The notes: generated from the sequence alone by a model not told the origin. A stretch of 64,000 nt of DNA from Bacteroidota bacterium (GCA_024103355.1 JAGFIU010000036.1:23762-87761), one strand, 5' to 3'; counted from the stretch's first letter, positions 8,801 to 18,208 are shown. A program made the numbers and translations.

Positions 8801-9577
8801 TTATAATTTTTTATAGCCGAATAAATAATGGATAGGCATTGGACCGGAGGTTTTTCCTATTTCCCAATGATAAAGATTAGAATTTTCAACTGAATCAACC
8901 AAAGAATGTAACTCCCTAGAAGAATAAGTTCTGAGAATTGATGCAATTCCGTCCCATAAAACATAAATTGGAATGATGGGAATCAGATAAATAAAAGGTA
9001 ATACCTGCCATTTGAGAGGACGAATAAATGGGGTAAAGACAAAAAGGTTAAGCGGAACAAACAACATTGAAAACCAACTACCAAAATTTCTCCCCACGGG
9101 CTCAAATACTAAAATTACAGAGTTTGTATTAACCGCATTCTGCAATATCTGCCTGGCTCCTTTGGGTCGAAAATGATGAAATGCTCCAAAAATTGTTTTT
9201 AAGGAAGCAGACAAATGTTTGGGAGGATTTGTTGCATCCACAGGTTCTTTCTCAAAAGTAAATGTATTCGGGTACTCCTTCCGGAGAGATTCAAATGCTT
9301 CTATGTTTGGATAATAATCTGTTAGAATTATTGAAATTTCAGGGTTTTCTTTTTTTACTTTCGATGCTATATTAATTAACCCACTTCCTCCACCTGAGGC
9401 TAAATCAACCCATTGGTTATGTGTACTTTTTTCGAGTGCAGTTTTAATAATTGGTAACACCGGTTTGTAAATATCAAACCTTGTAGCCATAAATTTGAGA
9501 TAACTAGTTCCAAAATCTCTCCAAAGTTTTGGAAACCACTGCAAATCTTCCCATTCCAATACGTGTATTCTCTTCAT
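8801..9577 (-). CDS. Class I SAM-dependent methyltransferase-like protein
   Basis: This 258-residue protein has motif I as WVDLASGGGSGL (residues 56-67), an acidic residue at the end of the next strand (ILTDYYPN) and FGAFHHFRPKGARQIL resembling the post-motif III region. The C-terminal half carries hydrophobic segments (LFVPLNLFVFTPFI, LPFIYLIPIIPIYVLW), which suggests membrane association. That is unusual for a small-molecule methyltransferase and may point to a lipid substrate. It lies between the AraC regulator and the DinB gene in one transcription unit. Confidence 0.65.
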   Translation of the reverse strand: MKRIHVLEWEDLQWFPKLWRDFGTSYLKFMATRFDIYKPVLPIIKTALEKSTHNQWVDLASGGGSGLINIASKVKKENPEISIILTDYYPNIEAFESLRKEYPNTFTFEKEPVDATNPPKHLSASLKTIFGAFHHFRPKGARQILQNAVNTNSVILVFEPVGRNFGSWFSMLFVPLNLFVFTPFIRPLKWQVLPFIYLIPIIPIYVLWDGIASILRTYSSRELHSLVDSVENSNLYHWEIGKTSGPMPIHYLFGYKKL

Positions 9578-9647
9578 TTGTATTATGCTTTTTTAAATCA
9601 CAAAATTAATTTTAGCTACACGCTTATCATTGTAAAAAAGCGACAAT

Positions 9648-10439
9648 CTAAAGAATAAATACTTCCGGTTTCACAAGTTGATCTTGAAGGAACATTCTAC
9701 TCTTTTTTATGCCTTGAGGGGTGATATTCCTTAGCTTTTTAAACTCTTTTATTAGATGTGCTTGGTCTGTGAAATCAAAATCTGCTATCAACTGAAGAAC
9801 AGGGGTGTTCTTTTCTAATTGCTGTTCTATAGAATTGATACGGTTTATTTTCAAAAACTCCTTTGGTGTCAATCCAACCTCTTTTTTAAAATTTCGCTGT
9901 AAGGTTCTAAGCCCTATTCCTATGTCAAGTGTACTCTTCTTAATATTTTTAATTTCTGCTGCCTGCGCCATTTTCAAAAAATTAAGTGTAGAAGAAGAAA
10001 TCGGAAATCTGTCTGAATGTTCAATCAATTGGGCAGCTGTAGCTAGTAACTCAGGTGTGATGGTACCGGCTTTCTTAATACTGTCAAATAATGTCTGAAA
10101 GAGCGGATAAGTCACAATATCTTGTACTGAATTCTGAAATTTACTAGCATCTATATTCAATAATTGTTTCAACCCAAACGGGTAGAGTCGTAGTGAAAGA
10201 AAATGGTATCCTGCATTAAACTCTATTTTTTGAGTGCAAGTAAAAGGCCCCTTGATGAAGCCATCTCTGTAAGGAACTTTCTTAATTTGGTCCTGATTGC
10301 CTATATATAGAATTATTTCAGGATTTACAAATGGTGGAACAAAATGGGTGTTTGTATCCCTTGAACTGTCTGATTGCAATTCAATTATTTCGCTTATCAC
10401 AGCATGTGGTTTTCCAAACTTATATATCTTGAGTTTCAA
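9648..10439 (-). CDS. AraC-family transcriptional regulator
   Basis: This 263-residue protein has a C-terminal double helix-turn-helix: LDIGIGLRTLQRNFKKEVGLTPKEFLKINRI, then LQLIADFDFTDQAHLIKEFKKLRNITPQGIKKSR, as in AraC proteins. The N-terminal 150 residues look like the cupin-type sensor domain seen in many Bacteroidota regulators (FVPPFVNPEIILYIG, then GYHFLSLRLYPFGLKQLL). It is first in a run with the methyltransferase and DinB genes, which it probably regulates. Confidence 0.85.
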   Translation of the reverse strand: MKLKIYKFGKPHAVISEIIELQSDSSRDTNTHFVPPFVNPEIILYIGNQDQIKKVPYRDGFIKGPFTCTQKIEFNAGYHFLSLRLYPFGLKQLLNIDASKFQNSVQDIVTYPLFQTLFDSIKKAGTITPELLATAAQLIEHSDRFPISSSTLNFLKMAQAAEIKNIKKSTLDIGIGLRTLQRNFKKEVGLTPKEFLKINRINSIEQQLEKNTPVLQLIADFDFTDQAHLIKEFKKLRNITPQGIKKSRMFLQDQLVKPEVFIL

Positions 10440-10780
10440 GTTACGAATATTGAATTTGCCCTAGCAATAACTGACTTTGTTCTAACTTATTATTCAATCG
10501 TTTGAAAATTGCCATACTTCAAACTTTACTTCAAATATATTATTAGTCATATTCAATATTAATAATCTTTCTGAAAATCTGCCAGTCCACTTTCTTCCGA
10601 ACTTCGATGATAGGAGGAATGATTATTTTACTATCTTCATAAATGGATAAATAATACTATTCGACAGCTTATTTTGAAAAAAGGATGGAAATTATTGTTG
10701 CATATACTTTCAAATCTATTACAAATATAACCTACCCACTATTTTTATCCCCTTATAGTTTGATATTAATTGCTATGATG
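10440..10780. other. Intergenic region, no gene seen
   Basis: This AT-rich stretch lies between the start of the AraC gene and the end of the kinase gene, both on the minus strand. It should hold the AraC-operon promoter. Minus-strand matches to TAnnTTTG occur near 10532, 10711 and 10722, but none has a matching -33 element, so I call none. I see no hairpin that would end the phosphate operon. Confidence 0.4.
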
Positions 10781-12505
10781 TTATAAACAACCTTGTTTTC
10801 CAAGCGTGAACAAAAACTCCAGTCCTCCCTCTTTTCTATTCTTTGCGGTAATATCTCCCTTGTGAAACAACACCGCATTTTTTACGATAGACAAGCCCAA
10901 TCCGGAACCACCCGTATCCCGGGTTCTTCCTTCGTTGATGCGGTAAAACCGTTCAAAGATTCTATTCAAATGCATTTCGTTGTCAACACCAACTCCTGTA
11001 TCATAAAAAGAAAAATAATAATAATCCGAATCTTCATCATACACACTAATATTAATTTTAATGTTTTCTCCGGCATAACGGATGGCATTATCTATTAAAT
11101 TTTTAAACAAAGAGAATAATAAATTTTCATTCCCTAATATAATTAAGGTATCGGGCAAATGTTCTATTATATCAATGTTCTTTTTAGTGAGTTGGTTTGC
11201 TACCAATTCTTTGATTTGGAAAATCAATTTCTTGATATCGACTTTTTGTAATTCAAAAGTTTGAGCTGCTTCTTCCATTTTTGCGATAAGACCCATATCT
11301 TGGATGATATCAGAAAGGACGAGGGTTTGCTGAAAAGCCCGTTGGATAAAATAGTTTTGTTTTTCCGGAGATAAAGATTGAGCCAACACGGTTTCAAGAT
11401 AAGCTCTAATGCCGGTGATTGGGGTTCGGAGCTCATGAGCAATATTACCGGTCATTCCCCTTTTCAATTGTTTGGTTTTTTCTTGCTTGGTAATATCGGT
11501 AATGATGATTTCAAAACTGTTATTTTCAAAAATATTTGCCTTTATGGAAAAGTGTTTTCCCTGTTTTTGTAATACTTGTTCAAAATAATGTTGTTGATGC
11601 TGATGGAGGAATTCTTGTAATTCTATAAAATTTTCATCTCTCAAAATAATAGCAGCCTCGCTAGAAACCTCATCCGTGATAGTATTTAAGTATTGAATAA
11701 ATAGTCCATTATAATATTCAACTTCTTTTGCAGCAGATAAAAAACAGATTCCTTCTTCTAACACTTGGATGTGCTGGAGCAATTTTTGTTTTTCCTGCAA
11801 TACAATCTTTTGACTTTCTTTCAGCGAATGATAATTTTCTACTATTTTTCCGGCAATTTCTCCAATTTCATCATTAGGGAAATGAAGTTGTGCCACCTGA
11901 TTATTGTTGGTATATAGCACAAAATCTCTTAATTGTTTAATGGTATTTCCCAAGCGCTTGGTGGTGATATGAATGAAAAAGAGAAAAACACCAAAAAACA
12001 ATATTATAAAATAAAGAAAAGCATTATCGGATTTTAAAAACTTTTGGAGTTGAATATTGTAGGGTAATGCTACGCGAATAAAACGGCTGTCGGTCTTTTT
12101 TGCAAAATAGAGATATTTTTGTTGGTTGGAACGAGACAAACGTATATCTGAACCCTCCCCAAATTGTATAGCTTCCTTAATTTCGGTTCTGTCCAAGTGA
12201 TTGGAAAGATGTTCAAAATCGTTAATAGAATTGTCGAACAAAACTTTACCTTGTAAATCAATAATGGTAATTCTAAGGTCTGGTGGTAAAAGGCCTTGAA
12301 GTTGATCCATTTTTGAAACCAAACCGAGCTGGTTTTGGGGCAAACCGGCATAAATAATTTCGGTATAAGCTGCCAATTTTTCTTCTAATGCTTCCGTCTT
12401 AAAATTTCTTTCCCGTATTTGTTCAAATAATATTATTCCTATTGTAAAGAGCATAAATAAAACTCCAAAATATAGAAATAACTTTTGTCGGTATCTCAAT
12501 TTCAT
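10781..12505 (-). CDS. phoR: PhoR-like sensor histidine kinase
   Basis: The protein has 574 residues. A membrane helix (about 8-27), a periplasmic sensor (about 28-160) and a second helix (about 161-181) are followed by a HAMP/PAS-like linker (about 182-345). The dimerisation domain has the phospho-acceptor in AHELRTP (His357), and the ATP-binding domain has the N box KNLIDNAIRYA, G1 DTGVGVD and G2 GGSGLGLSIVK. Its ATG overlaps the regulator's stop by 4 bases. Position at the end of the pst-phoU operon supports a phosphate-starvation role. Confidence 0.88.
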   Translation of the reverse strand: MKLRYRQKLFLYFGVLFMLFTIGIILFEQIRERNFKTEALEEKLAAYTEIIYAGLPQNQLGLVSKMDQLQGLLPPDLRITIIDLQGKVLFDNSINDFEHLSNHLDRTEIKEAIQFGEGSDIRLSRSNQQKYLYFAKKTDSRFIRVALPYNIQLQKFLKSDNAFLYFIILFFGVFLFFIHITTKRLGNTIKQLRDFVLYTNNNQVAQLHFPNDEIGEIAGKIVENYHSLKESQKIVLQEKQKLLQHIQVLEEGICFLSAAKEVEYYNGLFIQYLNTITDEVSSEAAIILRDENFIELQEFLHQHQQHYFEQVLQKQGKHFSIKANIFENNSFEIIITDITKQEKTKQLKRGMTGNIAHELRTPITGIRAYLETVLAQSLSPEKQNYFIQRAFQQTLVLSDIIQDMGLIAKMEEAAQTFELQKVDIKKLIFQIKELVANQLTKKNIDIIEHLPDTLIILGNENLLFSLFKNLIDNAIRYAGENIKINISVYDEDSDYYYFSFYDTGVGVDNEMHLNRIFERFYRINEGRTRDTGGSGLGLSIVKNAVLFHKGDITAKNRKEGGLEFLFTLGKQGCL

Positions 12506-13197
12506 GATGCATCCATATTAAACCTATACCCATAACCGGTTTTATTGGAGATGACAGAAGCATAAGCACCCAACTTTTTTCTCAACCGGGCAATATGAAC
12601 ATCAACTGTTCTATCGGTAATAAAAGGAGTTTCACTCCATAACTTATTAATAATATTTTCTCTGGAAAACATTCTTTCCGGATGCTTGGCGAGTAAAGAT
12701 AATAATTCAAATTCCGTTTTGGTCAAAGGAATAGGATGATGGTTAATTTTTAGTTCCTTCAAATTGAAATTCAAACTAAAATCCCCAAAACTCAATATAT
12801 CTTCTTTGATTTTATGGGAATCGGATTTTTCGGCTCTTTTCAAAACCGCTTTCACTCTGGCTATTACTTCTTTTATGGAAAACGGTTTTGAAATATAATC
12901 ATCGGCACCAACAGAAAATCCGGTTAATAAATCATTCTCGGTATCCTTGGCCGTTAAAAAAATAATGGGAGTAACAAGACCGTCCTTTCTAATTTTCTCT
13001 GCCATTTTATATCCGGACATTCCACCCATCATAACATCCAAAAGAATTAACTGAAATTCATGAAGGGGTTGGTTCAAAGCTTCTTCTGCTGAAATTGCTG
13101 TGGTCACCTCAAAGTTTTCATTTTTAAGATTAAATTCCAGAATTTCTGCAATGCTGCTATCATCATCGACAATTAAAATACGATCAGGCATATCCAT
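12502..13197 (-). CDS. phoB: PhoB/OmpR-type response regulator
   Basis: The protein has 231 residues. The receiver domain carries the acidic pocket DDD (11-13), the phospho-acceptor Asp54 in ILLDVMMGG, T83 in FLTAKD and K105 in YISKPF. A winged-helix DNA-binding domain follows (about residues 135-231; LTKTEFELLSLLAKHPERMFSRE, then TDRTVDVHIARLRKKLG). It probably activates the pst operon and porin gene through the GTAAC direct repeats upstream of both. It overlaps the kinase by 4 bases and lies 33 bases after phoU. Confidence 0.9.
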   Translation of the reverse strand: MDMPDRILIVDDDSSIAEILEFNLKNENFEVTTAISAEEALNQPLHEFQLILLDVMMGGMSGYKMAEKIRKDGLVTPIIFLTAKDTENDLLTGFSVGADDYISKPFSIKEVIARVKAVLKRAEKSDSHKIKEDILSFGDFSLNFNLKELKINHHPIPLTKTEFELLSLLAKHPERMFSRENIINKLWSETPFITDRTVDVHIARLRKKLGAYASVISNKTGYGYRFNMDAS

Positions 13198-13230
13198 ACT
13201 TGATAAAGTACAAAGATAATATACTTTGGT

Positions 13231-13902
13231 TTAGGGTTCTAATTTACCTTTATGCTTTAAAACCTTGGCTTCAATAAAAAATACAATCTCTTCCACAATA
13301 TTACTACAATGGTCGCCTATGCGCTCCATTTTTCGGATAAGCATCATCATTTCTAAGCCACATTTTGCATCCTTTCCTTCTTGTCCTATCTGTTCCGATA
13401 GCACCTGAAAAGCATTGAGATAGATTTGATTTACCTCTGTATCTTTGGCCAAAATTTTTCCGGCATTTTTCGCGTTCTCTGAATTTAAAGCCACTAAGCT
13501 GTCCGTAAGCATATTCAAGAGCAAATCGAACATTTGTTCCAATGCCAAAGCCTCTTTCATTTTAGTGGTGAAAGGATGACATTCTTTTTCTACAACATAC
13601 CGGGCAACCCCTGCTGCATAATCTGCAATTCTTTCTAAAGTAATGCTGATTTTCATTATGGATAATACCAAACGCAAATCAATGGCCACAGGACTGTAAA
13701 GGGCAATATAATGTTCGCAATTACTATCGATTTTCAACTCATAGGCATCCACTCTTTTTTCCAGACTAATAATTTCCAATGCAAGTTCCACATTATTGTG
13801 CAACAATGCTTTTTTCGATTTTTCCACTTGAGAAATAACCAACTTCCACATCTGGTTGATTTCTTCTTTTAAAAAATTTAATTCTTGTTCGTTGGGTTTC
13901 AT
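13231..13902 (-). CDS. phoU: Phosphate signalling protein PhoU
   Basis: This 223-residue all-helical protein has two three-helix PhoU repeats. Each carries an E/D-x-x-x-D type metal site, visible as MKISITLERIADYAAGVARY and as MMLIRKMERIGDHCSNIVEEIVFF. PhoU links Pst transporter state to the PhoR kinase, keeping it off when phosphate is plentiful. The gene overlaps the end of mgsA by 4 bases, so translation of the two is coupled. Confidence 0.93.
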   Translation of the reverse strand: MKPNEQELNFLKEEINQMWKLVISQVEKSKKALLHNNVELALEIISLEKRVDAYELKIDSNCEHYIALYSPVAIDLRLVLSIMKISITLERIADYAAGVARYVVEKECHPFTTKMKEALALEQMFDLLLNMLTDSLVALNSENAKNAGKILAKDTEVNQIYLNAFQVLSEQIGQEGKDAKCGLEMMMLIRKMERIGDHCSNIVEEIVFFIEAKVLKHKGKLEP

Positions 13903-14372
13903 GATAAAATTCTGTTTGAATAATTTTCTATTTTTTCGGTAATAAGGGGTTGATAAGATTGATGAAATAAAGGCGAGGTAATAATAAAATCGGCCGTTGA
14001 CCGAGAGCAGGCATACACTATATTATACAAGGTGGCTAATCTTAATAATGCCTTGATGTCCACATCATGTGCTTGAGGTTCCATTGCATCCCAAAAGAAA
14101 ATTAGAATATCCACTTCTCCATTGCAAATTAATGCTCCTAATTGTTGATCGCCTCCTAAAGGTCCGGATTTTAACTTGGTAATATTGAACAAAGGGTGAT
14201 TATTGTTTTGGGGAACACATTTCTTTAATTTTTCTTCCACCAGCTGTCCGGTGGTGCCTGTACACACCAAATGATAAGGTATCAGATGCTCAAAATTCTC
14301 CTCTATCCATTCCAATAATTCTTGTTTACAATTATCATGAGCCACAAGGGCTATTCTCTTTTTTTGATTCAT
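13899..14372 (-). CDS. mgsA: Methylglyoxal synthase, embedded in the phosphate operon
   Basis: This 157-residue enzyme converts dihydroxyacetone phosphate to methylglyoxal plus free phosphate in the cytosol. Key elements match E. coli MgsA: ALVAHDNCKQ (His12, Asp13, Lys16), the GTTGQL phosphate loop, SGPLGGDQQ (Asp75, the E. coli Asp71 base), and FFWDAMEPQAHDVDIKALLRL (Asp95, His102, Asp105). It lies 23 bases after pstB and overlaps phoU by 4 bases, so it is expected to be made together with the phosphate transporter. No glyoxalase gene is nearby. Confidence 0.95.
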   Translation of the reverse strand: MNQKKRIALVAHDNCKQELLEWIEENFEHLIPYHLVCTGTTGQLVEEKLKKCVPQNNNHPLFNITKLKSGPLGGDQQLGALICNGEVDILIFFWDAMEPQAHDVDIKALLRLATLYNIVYACSRSTADFIITSPLFHQSYQPLITEKIENYSNRILS

Positions 14373-14395
14373 TTTCTTCAGCTTAATCTTTCTAT

Positions 14396-15142
14396 TTATC
14401 CAAACCTACCGGTAATATAATTTTGAGTGGTCTCCTTATCCGGATTTAAAAACATCTTTTTGGTGTCACTGTATTCTACCAATTCTCCCATCATAAAGAA
14501 ACCGGTTTTATCGCTGACTCTTGCCGCCTGTTGCATATTGTGCGTTACAATAACAATAGTATAATTGCTCTTCAATTGATGAATCAGCTCTTCAATTTTG
14601 GATGTGGAAATAGGATCTAATGCCGAGGCGGGTTCATCCATTAACAAAACAGAAGGAGCAACCGCCAGAGCCCTGGCAATACATAAGCGCTGTTGCTGTC
14701 CTCCGGAAAGTTCAAATGCGGATTTATGGAGTTTATCTTTTACTTCATCCCATAATGCAGCAGCCATCAAAGATTCCTCTACTTTCTGTGCAATAAACTT
14801 TTTATCTTTTACTCCATTCACTTTTAGCCCATAAGCTACATTTTCAAAAATGGACTTTGGAAAGGGATTAGGTTTTTGAAACACCATGCCTACATCTTTT
14901 CTTAGTTCGTCCACATCAATAGATTTATCATAAATATTTTTTGATTTTATCAAACATTCTCCTTCTAAGCGGGTATTGTTTATCAAGTCATTCATTCGGT
15001 TGAATAGCCTTAAAAAAGTAGATTTTCCACATCCTGATGGACCAATAAAGGCGGTAACGGTATTAGGTTCCATTTTCATGCTGATATTTTTTATCGCATG
15101 AAAATCCCCGTAATAAAAGTTAATATTTTTTGTTTCTATCAT
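14396..15142 (-). CDS. pstB: Phosphate ABC transporter ATPase PstB
   Basis: This 248-residue ABC ATPase has Walker [10 protein letters not shown] (34-42), the Q-loop in [20 protein letters not shown], the signature [16 protein letters not shown], Walker [13 protein letters not shown], and the switch histidine in [14 protein letters not shown]. The PNPFP-SI-ENV segment is specific for PstB. It powers PstCA. It is followed by mgsA and preceded by pstA with a 10-base gap. Confidence 0.96.
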   Translation of the reverse strand: MIETKNINFYYGDFHAIKNISMKMEPNTVTAFIGPSGCGKSTFLRLFNRMNDLINNTRLEGECLIKSKNIYDKSIDVDELRKDVGMVFQKPNPFPKSIFENVAYGLKVNGVKDKKFIAQKVEESLMAAALWDEVKDKLHKSAFELSGGQQQRLCIARALAVAPSVLLMDEPASALDPISTSKIEELIHQLKSNYTIVIVTHNMQQAARVSDKTGFFMMGELVEYSDTKKMFLNPDKETTQNYITGRFG

Positions 15143-15152
15143 TTCAAATTTT

Positions 15153-16007
15153 TTAATGTTGTTTCAATTTCTTATTTAATCTTTGTCTCAAAAAGGCAGC
15201 CAACAGATTGAAAAAAAGGACTATCATTATTAAAACCAAAGCTGTTCCATAAGCAATAGGCCGAGAAGCTTCCACATCGGTTCCACTGGTGGCCAAAACA
15301 TACAAATGATAAGGCAATGCCATTGCCTGACTAAAGATGCTGTCCGGCAAGCTGGGTAGAAAATAAGCGGCAACCGTAAATAATATAGGAGCGGTTTCTC
15401 CGGAAACTCTTCCCACCGACAAAATGATACCTGTTAAAATATTGGGCATGGCACTGGGCAAAATCACCTTTCTTATGGTTTGAAGTTTTCCGGCACCTAA
15501 AGCGTAGCTACCTGTCCGATATGATTCAGGAACGGCTTTTAAGGCTTCTTCTGAAGTTCGAATGATAATGGGTAGAGTTAATAATCCTAAGGTTAAAGAA
15601 CCGGCTATAATCGAATCTCCAAATCCTAATTTATTAACAAATAGGGCCATTCCAAACAATCCAAAAACAATAGAAGGAATACTTGCCAAATTATTGGTCA
15701 TCATCCTAATAAAACGAACAATGCGACCATTTCCGGCATATTCTACAGTATAAATAGCAGACATAACACCAAGAGGAACTGCAAATATTAAACTGCCCAC
15801 AACCAAATAAAAGGTACCTACTATGGCCGGGAATATTCCTCCTTCCGTCATTCCTTCTTTAGGAGCTGTAGTTAAAAATTCCCAATCTATTACCTGAATT
15901 CCATTAATGGCGATGAAACCTAATATACTTATTAAAACGCCAACGATTAATAAGCTAAACAATCGGAAAACGAAAAATGCTATATTTTGTTTTATTTTTT
16001 TATTCAT
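15153..16007 (-). CDS. pstA: Phosphate ABC transporter permease PstA
   Basis: This 284-residue permease has about six membrane helices. It contains the family motif [19 protein letters not shown] and the EAA-type cytoplasmic loop [31 protein letters not shown] that docks onto Pst[14 protein letters not shown] near residue 210 is typical of PstA. It forms the channel with PstC and is separated by 11 bases from pstC and 10 from pstB. Confidence 0.95.
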   Translation of the reverse strand: MNKKIKQNIAFFVFRLFSLLIVGVLISILGFIAINGIQVIDWEFLTTAPKEGMTEGGIFPAIVGTFYLVVGSLIFAVPLGVMSAIYTVEYAGNGRIVRFIRMMTNNLASIPSIVFGLFGMALFVNKLGFGDSIIAGSLTLGLLTLPIIIRTSEEALKAVPESYRTGSYALGAGKLQTIRKVILPSAMPNILTGIILSVGRVSGETAPILFTVAAYFLPSLPDSIFSQAMALPYHLYVLATSGTDVEASRPIAYGTALVLIMIVLFFNLLAAFLRQRLNKKLKQH

Positions 16008-16018
16008 CTTTTCTATGA

Positions 16019-17212
16019 CTAATAATTTTTCTTTTTAGAAATAATTTCTGCTATAATGGAGAAGACCATGGTAATCAAGAATAATACACATCCTAATAAA
16101 AACAAAGCTTGATAATGTGTTCCACCTGCAGGGGCCTCTCCTAACTCAGCAGCAATGGTGGCCGGAATAGTGCGTACTGAATTAAAAATGGATGTGGGCA
16201 TTACTGCAGCATTTCCTGTTACCATCAATACCGCCATTGTTTCCCCTATGGCACGTCCAATACCTAAAACTACCGCAGCCGAAATGCCGGATTTAGCATA
16301 AGGAATCACGACTTTATAAATTGTTTGCCATTGAGTAGCACCTAAAGCCAAACTTGCTTCACGCATAGCTCTGGGAGTATTGCGCATGGCATCTTCAGCA
16401 ACAGAAATAATGGTAGGTAAGGCCATGATGGCTAAAATCAAACTTCCCGTTAAGGCAGTTTCCCCGACCGAAAGATGAAAAGTTTTTTGAACTAAGGGAG
16501 ACAAAACGACTAATCCGAAAAAACCATAAACTACGGATGGAATGCCCGACAATAATTCAATAATGGGTTTAAGTAATTTACGAATTTTTTCATTGGCCAA
16601 TTCTGACAGATAAATTGCTACTCCTAAACCAAGAGGCAAGGCGAAAATTATGGCTAAAATACTCACTAACAGTGTTCCCAAAAATAAAGGCATAACACCA
16701 AACAAAGGCGATGGTGTAGCGGTAGGCAACCATTCCTTTCCCAGAAAAAAATCGGATAAAGTCAAATGCTTTATATGAAGAACCTTTATGCCCTTGGTCA
16801 ATGTAGGTGCATATTTTTGTGGAATATAAGCAATGATATTTTTATCCGATTTTATTTCTTCTCCTAATTTTTCGGGGAGCAATTGGTAATCTTTTCCAAG
16901 TTCCTCTTCAGAATATTTTTGAAAAATTTCATCTATCCTGAATATTTTTATAGCCTCATCATTCCCTCCAACAGTTTTCCAATTCGTAATTTCTGAATCA
17001 AAAATTTCTTTAATTTCTTTAGAACTTAATTCGTTAATGGGATTGGAAGCATGAACATAAAGAGAATATCCCTTCTCGACAGCCGGACTGTTAAAAAATC
17101 CTATTCCTTCTTTAAAAAGGAATATAGAAATAAACAGTATAGCGATTCCAGTAATGGCACCGCTAACTGTCAATAATTGTTTAATAACTATGTTTGAAAT
17201 CTTTTTTATCAT
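16019..17212 (-). CDS. pstC: Phosphate ABC transporter permease PstC with a PstS-like periplasmic insert
   Basis: This 397-residue permease is longer than the usual 300 or so. After the first helix (about 13-35) a periplasmic insert of about 105 residues (45-150) occurs before the usual PstC continuation (PLFGVMPLFLGTLLVSI). Inside the insert, NPINELSSKEIKEIFDSEI then TNWKTVGG parallels the PstS segment HPANKVSQLTREQIEGIF then KNWKELGG. IIAYIPQKYAPTLTKGIKVL parallels PstS AIAYVGLAYLNSNVKALQV. The EAA loop (RAMREASLALGATQWQTIYKVVIP) and GRAIGETMAVLM are intact, so it should be functional. Confidence 0.93.
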   Translation of the reverse strand: MIKKISNIVIKQLLTVSGAITGIAILFISIFLFKEGIGFFNSPAVEKGYSLYVHASNPINELSSKEIKEIFDSEITNWKTVGGNDEAIKIFRIDEIFQKYSEEELGKDYQLLPEKLGEEIKSDKNIIAYIPQKYAPTLTKGIKVLHIKHLTLSDFFLGKEWLPTATPSPLFGVMPLFLGTLLVSILAIIFALPLGLGVAIYLSELANEKIRKLLKPIIELLSGIPSVVYGFFGLVVLSPLVQKTFHLSVGETALTGSLILAIMALPTIISVAEDAMRNTPRAMREASLALGATQWQTIYKVVIPYAKSGISAAVVLGIGRAIGETMAVLMVTGNAAVMPTSIFNSVRTIPATIAAELGEAPAGGTHYQALFLLGCVLFLITMVFSIIAEIISKKKNY

Positions 17213-17243
17213 CTCTACATTTTAAAGCTGCTATTGTTAAAAA

Positions 17244-18137
17244 TTATTTCAAACCTACATATCCCACTTCCTTAACTATATCTTGTCCCTCCGGAGAAAG
17301 TACAAAATCAACAAATGATTTTACCTTATTTTCTGATGCTCCAAGATAGTAGTAAAACAATGGACGAACTATAGGATAGGTTTTATTCTTAGCATTTTCG
17401 AAAGATGGAGCCACAAATGTTTTTCCTTGATCATAAGACACTTGTAAAGCCTTGACATTACTGTTTAAATAGGCCAATCCAACATAAGCAATAGCTCCAT
17501 TCGTTTGTCCAACTGATTGAATAATGGCACCATTAGCAGGCATACTCATGATTCCGGTCATGTGGTTCTTATTTTGTAAAACACTTTCTTTGAAAAATTC
17601 ATAAGTTCCTGATGATGTTTCTCTTGCATAAGGAATAATTTCCATATCATCTCCTCCAAGTTCTTTCCAATTTTTGATTTTACCTGTAAATATTCCTTCG
17701 ATTTGCTCACGGGTAAGTTGGGATACTTTATTAGCAGGATGAACAATTACCGCCATAGCATCATAAGCAATCACCACTTCTTTTACTTCTTTTCCTGCAT
17801 CTTGAAGTTTCTGTTTTTCATCAAACTTCATGCTTCTTGATGCTTGGGCAATATCTGTAGTCCCTTCCATTAAGGATGCAATTCCCACACCACTACCTCC
17901 GCCTGTTACGGTAATAGAAGCCTCTTTATTGGAGTTCATATAAACTTCGGCTGCTTTTTGTGTTAATGGTAACACCGTTTCAGAACCTTTAATTTTAATA
18001 TTTTCTACATCTGTAGTTGGGGTATTTGCTGTCCTTGTTCTCTCATTTTTAGTGTTACAGGCTAACAAAGTAATCCCTGTAATTGTCAATAGAAGCATAC
18101 TTTTCATTTTCATTTTTCTTTTCATTTTTCTTTTCAT
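17244..18137 (-). CDS. pstS: Phosphate-binding lipoprotein PstS
   Basis: This 297-residue protein has a signal with lipobox ITLLAC (Cys27), so it is membrane-anchored in the periplasm. Phosphate-binding loops are visible: GSETVLPL (51-58), GGGSGVGIASL (79-89), ASRSMK (99-104) and RETSSGTYEFF (172-182). Start choice is uncertain: in-frame ATGs at 18137, 18125, 18113 and 18107 lie in a short tandem repeat giving MKRKMKRKMKMK, and the 18113 start would leave a conventional signal peptide. The promoter with a candidate Pho box is just upstream. Confidence 0.94.
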   Translation of the reverse strand: MKRKMKRKMKMKSMLLLTITGITLLACNTKNERTRTANTPTTDVENIKIKGSETVLPLTQKAAEVYMNSNKEASITVTGGGSGVGIASLMEGTTDIAQASRSMKFDEKQKLQDAGKEVKEVVIAYDAMAVIVHPANKVSQLTREQIEGIFTGKIKNWKELGGDDMEIIPYARETSSGTYEFFKESVLQNKNHMTGIMSMPANGAIIQSVGQTNGAIAYVGLAYLNSNVKALQVSYDQGKTFVAPSFENAKNKTYPIVRPLFYYYLGASENKVKSFVDFVLSPEGQDIVKEVGYVGLK

Positions 18138-18147
18138 TAATTTGATG

Positions 18148-18203
18148 CAAACTTGAATATATGTTGTTAAGTTCGTTTAAAGTTATTGTTACATTTTGGT
18201 TAC
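18148..18203 (-). promoter_or_regulatory. pst operon promoter with candidate Pho box (GTAAC repeats 11 bp apart)
   Basis: On the minus strand GTAAC-CAAAAT-GTAAC (18203-18188) forms an 11-bp-period direct repeat. Two further periods downstream is TTAAC (18170-18166), which ends 14 bases before the TTTG of a weak -7 element CAAGTTTG (18155-18148). No -33 TTTG is present, as expected for an activator-dependent promoter. The porin promoter has the same layout. The box sits between the porin stop and the pstS start. Confidence 0.5.
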
Positions 18204-18208
18204 GATTT

